From positions 1 to 64,000 of the forward strand of contig JAVXUO010002735.1 in NCBI GenBank assembly GCA_033065855.1: 64,000 bases of DNA, given 5' to 3'. This stretch comes from Escallonia rubra (taxonomy: Eukaryota > Streptophyta > Magnoliopsida > Escalloniales > Escalloniaceae). The notes below the pieces were generated by a model. It saw nothing but the letters and a program-made list of their open reading frames with translations, ran no database searches and was not told where the DNA came from. The position numbers and the translations under genes are program-made. Positions 59,001-64,000 of this stretch are shown here, piece after piece; positions within the stretch are counted from its first letter, which is position 1; each line of letters opens with the position of its first letter.

Positions 59001-62000
59001 AACAGAAACTTTTATAGAAACCCTAATTTATAAGTTATAACATAACACAGCCGTCATAATAAAAGATCGTCAAGAAAGTTGTTCTCTTCTTCTCTTTCTT
59101 CATTCTTCAACTCTCTACCAAAAAACCCTGGGTGCTTGTCCGAGCCGCACCCAAGATCCAGAAAATAAATTGAAAAAAAAAATAGTTTCAGACACGCACC
59201 CAATGCGCACCCATGCTGCACCCGGCACTGCTGCTTCCCCCAAACTGCCCCACTGGTGCTTCATAGCCCACCACCAATTTCAACTAGCCGCTACTACCAC
59301 CATCCTCCACACACCCACACGTCATCCACCACCAACCTCCACACACACCCCTCCGCACATACCTACGACACACAACCCCCCCCCCCCACCCACACCCACC
59401 CACCAATCACTTTTCACGCACCCACACCCCTCTTCAAGCACCTACACACACACACGTCAAACACAGAGGGGGGACGCCGGGGGGGGGGGGGGTGTCGTGA
59501 GTCGTAATGGTGGGGGCTGTGTCTGTAGATGTGTGTGGATGGATGTGAGTGATTGGGTAGGAGGTGGGAGCACCGGTAATGGAGCGTCAGGGCCGGGGGA
59601 GGGGGAGTCGGAGGTGGAGAATTGAGGGTGGGAGTGGTGGGGGGGATGTGATTGTGGGGCGTATGTGCTCGCGCGCTCATGTGGATAAGGTAGGGGGTGG
59701 GAGCACCGGAGTTAGCGAGTGGGGGTGGGTGGGTGGGGGGTTCGTTACCGTAGGGTGTGTGTGTCGTTGTCTGTGTGGGTGCGGGTGGGTGTATAGGACG
59801 GGGGTGGAAGCATCGGTGGTGGAAGGGTTAGGCCGACGTGGGTGGGGTATTTTCATGTTTCCACTAAATTTTGAAAGTTTTAACATTTGTTGTCAAGATA
59901 AGGGGAAGGGGTTTGCAAGACACGGGCCCTAATATCAAGGGAGGTCAATGTAATTTACCTCGTGGTGTATTAAACCAAAACTGAGGGTAACAAGTGCCAT
60001 TTTTCCTATGTATTATTCCTTTTTAATTGTTTCATAGGTAAAATTGTGTTTTATGTAACGCAAATGGCTTTAATTAAGAACTTGTCTCGTCTCAAAGCCA
60101 AAAAAATTAAGAGAAACACTATAAACAGTGTTCATAGTAGCATATACTAAGAGATGCATCAGACACATATCTCATACCCATGTTAATGTGTCGAGTGTCC
60201 AACACGAGTACTTTATACATTCTGAAGAGTCCGCATAACATAGGAAACAGCAAAAAAAGAACAAGCAGGTAGGTCGAATTCTAAGAGTTATGTGATTAGA
60301 CCAATTCTCCGAACACCATTTAACAACCAACATCCCATATTACGTGAAACTCACATGTTATACAAAAAGAGGGGACTCTGCAATTGTGTAATGATGTTTC
60401 CATGCAAATGCAGACCAGATCTAAGTAAATTCAAAGAAAAAAAAGTGAAAAGGATGCAGAACAAGATCCGAGTAAAAATTCGAAGAAATGCTTACGAAAG
60501 CGCCAATAATGCTTTGGGTTTGTAGGATCATTAATCGTCTCCTCTGTTGCAGGGCGTGTCGTGTATTCTTCTTTCAATGCTAACAAATCCTGATCATAGG
60601 ATAAAGCCATGATTTACTTACAAGAACATGTATGAATCATTCATACTTATCAAGCAGCACGAACACCGCCAATTGATTTGAAGACTGCAGATTTGATTAT
60701 TTGGTCAACTTAAATTAAAGAACTAGGTTAGATACTTAGATACATGTAAATTTAGAACTAGCACTAAAACACCGTAATTTTTGCCATCCCATTTTCTCCC
60801 CCCTTCTTCCATGTTATCTGAGCTTATGGTCAGAAGATTGAGAATCCAATCTTCCATAATCTTGCCTAGATACAGAACCAGCTGAGCTCATATAAACTGG
60901 AACGAGATCGGTAGAACTCTTGATGTCTCCTTTTACAATATTAAGACCCAAAGACAAATTTCAGCATGCAAGGAACAAGCATCATAGGGACTATGATCCA
61001 CAAACACATACTTGAAAAAACACAGACACAACGTGTTTGATAACCCTTTAAATGTTTATGCAAATGCAATCATAAATGCTACTATTTTATGATACCTATA
61101 GACAATACAGCACTAAAACGATACGTTATTACTTGTGTATCGCACCTGTACTCGTATCGTACAGATATCGTTATGTATTGGTTTCGCATCGGAGTATTGT
61201 AACGTATCGCCCGATGTACGGACGATACAATACAGTGAAGAACAGGCCGGATCTGAGTCGGGTTTATCAGACTCAGCTTAAAAAATGGGGTATGTTTAGT
61301 CGCTTGCTAGTATTTCTCTCACAAAAGACAATCTTACGACCTTTGAGAAAGGCTCTAGGGCTTTCATATTGCCCGCCCACCCTTTCTCTGTTCAACAACT
61401 AAAGGCAAATCTTGAGTTTTCCACCATACGAAGTTGACGAAGTGGTGATATTCATCGGCTTCATATTCAACTCCTTTGGTATCCTTCCTCTTCAGAAGCT
61501 CAATCTGTAGTTCTCCAACATCAAGTTAACCATAATGCTTTTTTCCCTTTGTTTTGTCATTCTTTTCTTCGTCCCATATATTATACTTTTTCTCTTGTCC
61601 CTAAATGTAACCTTTAGTTTTTTCCTGACCTTTTCATGTGGGGAGTGCGCAGTGGGCACCCACCACTCACTAAGTACTACAAAATCTTGTTTTTATTGTA
61701 TCATCTTTTTTCGCCCAATATTTTACACTATTTCTCTGTCTCTAGATTTAACCTTTTACTTTTCTTCTGATCTTTTTTATGTGGGAAGTGGACAGTGCAC
61801 GCTCACCACCCACCAACTAATACGAATTTTGTTATTTATAACAAAATCCTGTTCTCTTTTTCTCTTCTTCAAATTTCAGTTTGGCAGTGAGAATCTTCTG
61901 TCTTTGGCAGCTGTATCGTTGTTCCCTTTTTTTTTGGGTAAAATTTTGTGAAACAGATTATGATAGATCATAGTTTTATGGTGCTCTATTTTTCGTATAT

Positions 62001-63045
62001 AACAAAATCCTGTTCTCTTTTTCTCTTCTTCAAAATTCAGTTTGGCAGTGAGAATCTTCTGTCTTTGGCAGCTGTATCGTTGTTCCCTTTTTTTTGGGTA
62101 AAATTTTGTGAAACAGATTATGATGGATCATAGTTTTATGGTGCTCTATTTTTCGTATATAATGTTAGTAAACAGTATCTTACGATAGTTGATACGTTAC
62201 CCGATACAGAAAATTGACATTTCGATACACGATACGTATCTCGCTGTGACAACAATGATTGCAATCACCTAAAGAAAAGAATAACTAGGGACCCCTCTCA
62301 AAACACGCTCGCACCCCCCTCAATCCATTAAATATCTCATTCGTTTGAGGGTAGTTAACTCACACAAACCCGTAACTTGATTACCCTGTGTGTGTGTGTG
62401 TGTGTGCGCGCGCGCGTATGTGGGCTCACATGTGATGTGTGTGTTATCTTGTGATCATAAACTTCATGATTGTTTCGCACTTACACCTGTTGAATACTTA
62501 GAGATACTTCATAGTTGTATACTGACATCCACCAACTGCCTAAAACTAAATCCCAGCGGAACGTCCAAAAGTTTAAACGTAGACACGGAGAGGGAAGTAG
62601 GAGATGTGTTGGACAAGATCTCCATTGATTGAGAATGTAGGTGTTAGTACTGAGATACATTGCCTCAGCAGAAGATTCTCTGCTTCTGTACAATAGCCCC
62701 TAGTTTTTTAGAGCGTAGGTGTCAGTACTAGGACACATGGCCTGTGCAGAATATTTTCTGCTTCTCAGGATCAAATTAATTCAGTCAATGGTGGAAACCG
62801 TCATAGTGTTAAAATAGTGATAAAAACACAATGTAAAACACCAGTACCTGCAGAGGGAAAATTGCCCACATTGAAGGAGCTTCAACATGCTGCCGCAGGA
62901 TAAAATAGGCAACTTCAGGAACACATTTGGTGGGCGGCAATTTGTCAGAGCCCACCATGGTTTTAAAAAATCGAGTTCTTCTTTCTTCATCTTCTTCCCA
63001 CCAAGCCCTTAGTGTAGAGCAGTCATGGCATGATGGAGCACATAC
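56036..63045 (-). CDS. DPE2: DPE2, cytosolic 4-alpha-glucanotransferase, last three exons (5' part off-window)
   Basis: Exons on the minus strand: 63045-62848 (66 codons, VCAPSCHDCSTLRAWWEEDE ... VEAPSMWAIFPLQ), 60589-60496 (DLLALKEEYTTRPATEETIN, then DPTNPKHYWRF) and 56274-56036 (RVHVTMDSLLKDKELKTTIK ... stop). Phases 0 and 1 agree and borders are GT/AG. This is the C-terminal end of the GH77 catalytic domain plus the plant-specific tail. DPE2 uses maltose released from chloroplast starch at night, moving one glucose to a cytosolic heteroglycan and freeing the other (EC 2.4.1.25). Introns are 2258 and 4221 bp, long because of inserted transposons. No further exon was found up to 64000, so the upstream intron exceeds 950 bp. 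No lesion in the visible coding part. Confidence 0.95.
56898..57101. mobile_element. Stowaway-like MITE (204 bp) in DPE2 intron, TSD TA
   Basis: The right end on the minus strand, CTCTCTCTGTCCCTAAAAAA, pairs with the left side ...CATCCTCAAAAAAGAGACAC; the inner AAAAAAGAGAC and TTTGACTTTTTT parts match well in inverted order. TA flanks at 56896-56897 and 57102-57103. Confidence 0.65.
57102..58417. other. DPE2 intron, unremarkable part
   Basis: AT-rich intron DNA. Only a possible outer element end near 58318 (GGTACGAGTGCCCGGGTTGG) is noted, mirrored near 60215-60160 in diverged form. Confidence 0.5.
58418..60007. mobile_element. Mutator-like non-autonomous element in DPE2 intron (1590 bp)
   Basis: The left end AGGGAAAATTACACTCGGTA, followed by CCCTTGAGTTTTGGATTTAA, is mirrored at the right end on the minus strand: AGGAAAAATGGCACTTGTTA, then CCCTCAGTTTTGGTTTAATA. 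The interior is CCACC- and GTGG-rich with an embedded GGTGCGG/CCGCACC inverted pair (58700-58790 and 59120-59230). No transposase. A 9-11 bp target duplication is not evident. Confidence 0.6.
60590..61061. other. DPE2 intron, nothing recognised
   Basis: Ordinary AT-rich intron sequence between the second-last exon and the GATACG-rich element. Confidence 0.5.
61085..62245. mobile_element. unclassified element with CGATACGT-rich ends in DPE2 intron
   Basis: Both edges are dense in GATACG/CGTATC words (61088-61235 and 62175-62245) that face each other, while the 900 bp between lack them. This suggests terminal inverted repeats of an element; exact ends and target duplication are not resolved. 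The middle holds two diverged blocks beginning CTT..CCTGA.CTTTT.ATGTGG (61625, 61765) and the 161-bp duplication. Confidence 0.45.
61840..62160. repeat. 161-bp tandem duplication
   Basis: Copy one 61840-62000 and copy two 62001-62160, both starting AACAAAATCCTGTTCTCTTT and ending GCTCTATTTTTCGTATAT, differing by a few bases (TTTCAGTTTGG after CAAA or CAAAA; GATAGATC or GATGGATC). Confidence 0.95.
62384..62416. repeat. (GT)n(GC)n microsatellite in DPE2 intron
   Basis: About ten GT units followed by five GC units. Confidence 0.85.
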
Positions 63046-64000
63046 CTGAAATAGGCCCAGAAAATCCACTTGATTTAGTTTCATTGCTTATATATAGGTA
63101 TTTTATTTATCATGGTTGCTTTAATATATCTTCGTTTTACTCTTATCCCCAAACAAACAAAAAACAATAACCAAACTTCCTTAGAGAGAAAATCATGAAG
63201 AAGTCTTCCCACTTGCTAGGCTTATTTCTCAGGACCCAGTGCATATACACACGAATGTACTAGTATCTGTACCTATATTTATAAATGCATATATGCATAC
63301 ATGCATATACACACACACACTCACACTCACACATACATTCATACATATATATAGGGAGCTGATTCACATCTCTCGGTGGAGATCTCCAACTCCCCGTCTA
63401 ACCACTACTCTTAGTAGCGGTTAGCCTTGCCCCCCTCTTTTCCTGAATCCCTTCACTATTCAGGATACCTTCAGCCCGAGTGGGCCTCTATACTATTTCC
63501 AATCTGAGCCATTCACAATCTGAGCCGTGCACACACACACACACACATATGTATATATACACACACACATATATATACCTTCAGCCCGAGTGGGCCTCTA
63601 TACTCTATGTTACATGGACCCTTCACTTTGGGGTGAAGGGGCGGTGTCGACACGACTCGACGCCGACACGGGTACGGGAGCCGTGTCGGATCCGTCATCT
63701 GCCGGACGGATACGCCACGTCGACATTCCGGCCAGAGAGCGACGGTAAGGATCGAAGAAAGAAGAAGCTGTGAAAGTTTTTGAGAGAGAGAAAAAGAAGA
63801 TCTCTGAGAAAAGAGAAGAAGATAGCCATCGACCTCCGAGAAAGAAGAGAAGAAGCGGAAGAAAAGAAGAAGAAGAAGAAGAAGAAGAGCAGAGAGAGAG
63901 TACCTTCTGCCAGGAGTCACGTGGGTGGTCTTCTGTCTGCTTTTTACTTTTTGCTTTTTGAGTTTACAGCCGTTCTTTTGCTTTCTTTTTCCAACTTTTT
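63046..64000. other. DPE2 intron at the right edge, repeat-rich
   Basis: ACAC/ATAT microsatellites (63300-63350, 63527-63578), a 28-bp direct repeat starting ACCTTCAGCCCGAGTGGGCC at 63469 and 63577, a GTGTCGACACG-rich patch (63645-63730), and an AGAAGAAG tract (63860-63890). The phrase ACTACTCTTAGTAGCGGT (63402) also occurs at 46080, so a MITE family is shared. No exon recognised. Confidence 0.5.

Noticed and set aside
62809-63084. 91-codon minus-strand frame taken as a complete small gene
   Set aside because: Only 62848-63045 is coding; the rest is intron read-through. It is a DPE2 exon.
63630-63920. 135-codon minus-strand leucine-rich frame near the right edge as a signal-peptide protein
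   Set aside because: Leucine run comes from an AGAAGA repeat read on the complement; no homology and inside a DPE2 intron.
1-64000. tRNA and rRNA genes
   Set aside because: Scanning for A/B-box and cloverleaf-like stretches by eye gave only retrotransposon primer sites, which are tRNA complements, not genes.

Overview
This is nuclear DNA from a flowering plant. Three observations point there: GT-AG introns, a small set of plant host genes, and very dense plant transposon families (Ty1/copia, Ty3/gypsy, CACTA, hAT, Mutator-like, PIF/Harbinger, Stowaway). A short (CCCTAAA)n tract is the usual plant telomere repeat. The host proteins look dicot-like. I cannot name the species; a woody, repeat-rich eudicot is an inference only.

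Layout. 1-32.0 kb is almost wholly nested mobile DNA. It holds a copia element running off the left edge (1-3366, minus), a broken hAT transposase (3869-6302), a 2.6-kb solo LTR with CTATA target duplication (8054-10616), and a Mutator-like element with an hAT inside it (11203-13277). Next come a decayed Ac-like hAT split by a 5.6-kb gag/pol-less LTR retrotransposon with CTGCT duplication (15822-21443), nested PIF/Harbinger-like elements (26250-29651), and a 1.6-kb hAT with ACCCCAAT duplication (30434-32048). 32.4-33.1 kb carries one small acidic single-exon gene of unknown function.

34706-44868 is a complete 10.2-kb CACTA (En/Spm) element with GAC target duplication and two uninterrupted multi-exon genes: a TNP2-type transposase (four exons, 1127 codons) and a Transposase_24/TNPA-type protein (five exons, 416 codons). 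Between its left end and the transposase gene lie a telomere-like tract, a 1.2-kb array of diverged telomere-like repeats, and an hAT-derived block with five 21-bp repeats centred on GACACGTGTC. Fragments of a second CACTA and of a Tat/Ogre-like gypsy follow (46.2-47.4 kb).

48.9-64 kb is the host-gene part, all on the minus strand. It holds an intronless phosphatidylinositol 4-kinase gamma gene, a probable 71-residue spliced small gene just upstream of it, and the last three exons of DPE2 (cytosolic 4-alpha-glucanotransferase), which continues past the right edge. DPE2 introns are filled with MITEs and a Mutator-like element. From memory, the Arabidopsis orthologues of DPE2 and PI4K gamma 1 are also neighbours (At2g40840 and At2g40850), so this pair looks like conserved microsynteny.

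The kinase acts in phosphoinositide/protein-kinase signalling and DPE2 in night-time maltose use; nothing in the sequence links them functionally. The two CACTA genes would work together, TNP2 for cleavage and the TNPA-like protein on the subterminal repeats. I found no tRNA, rRNA, CRISPR or bacterial-type operon.
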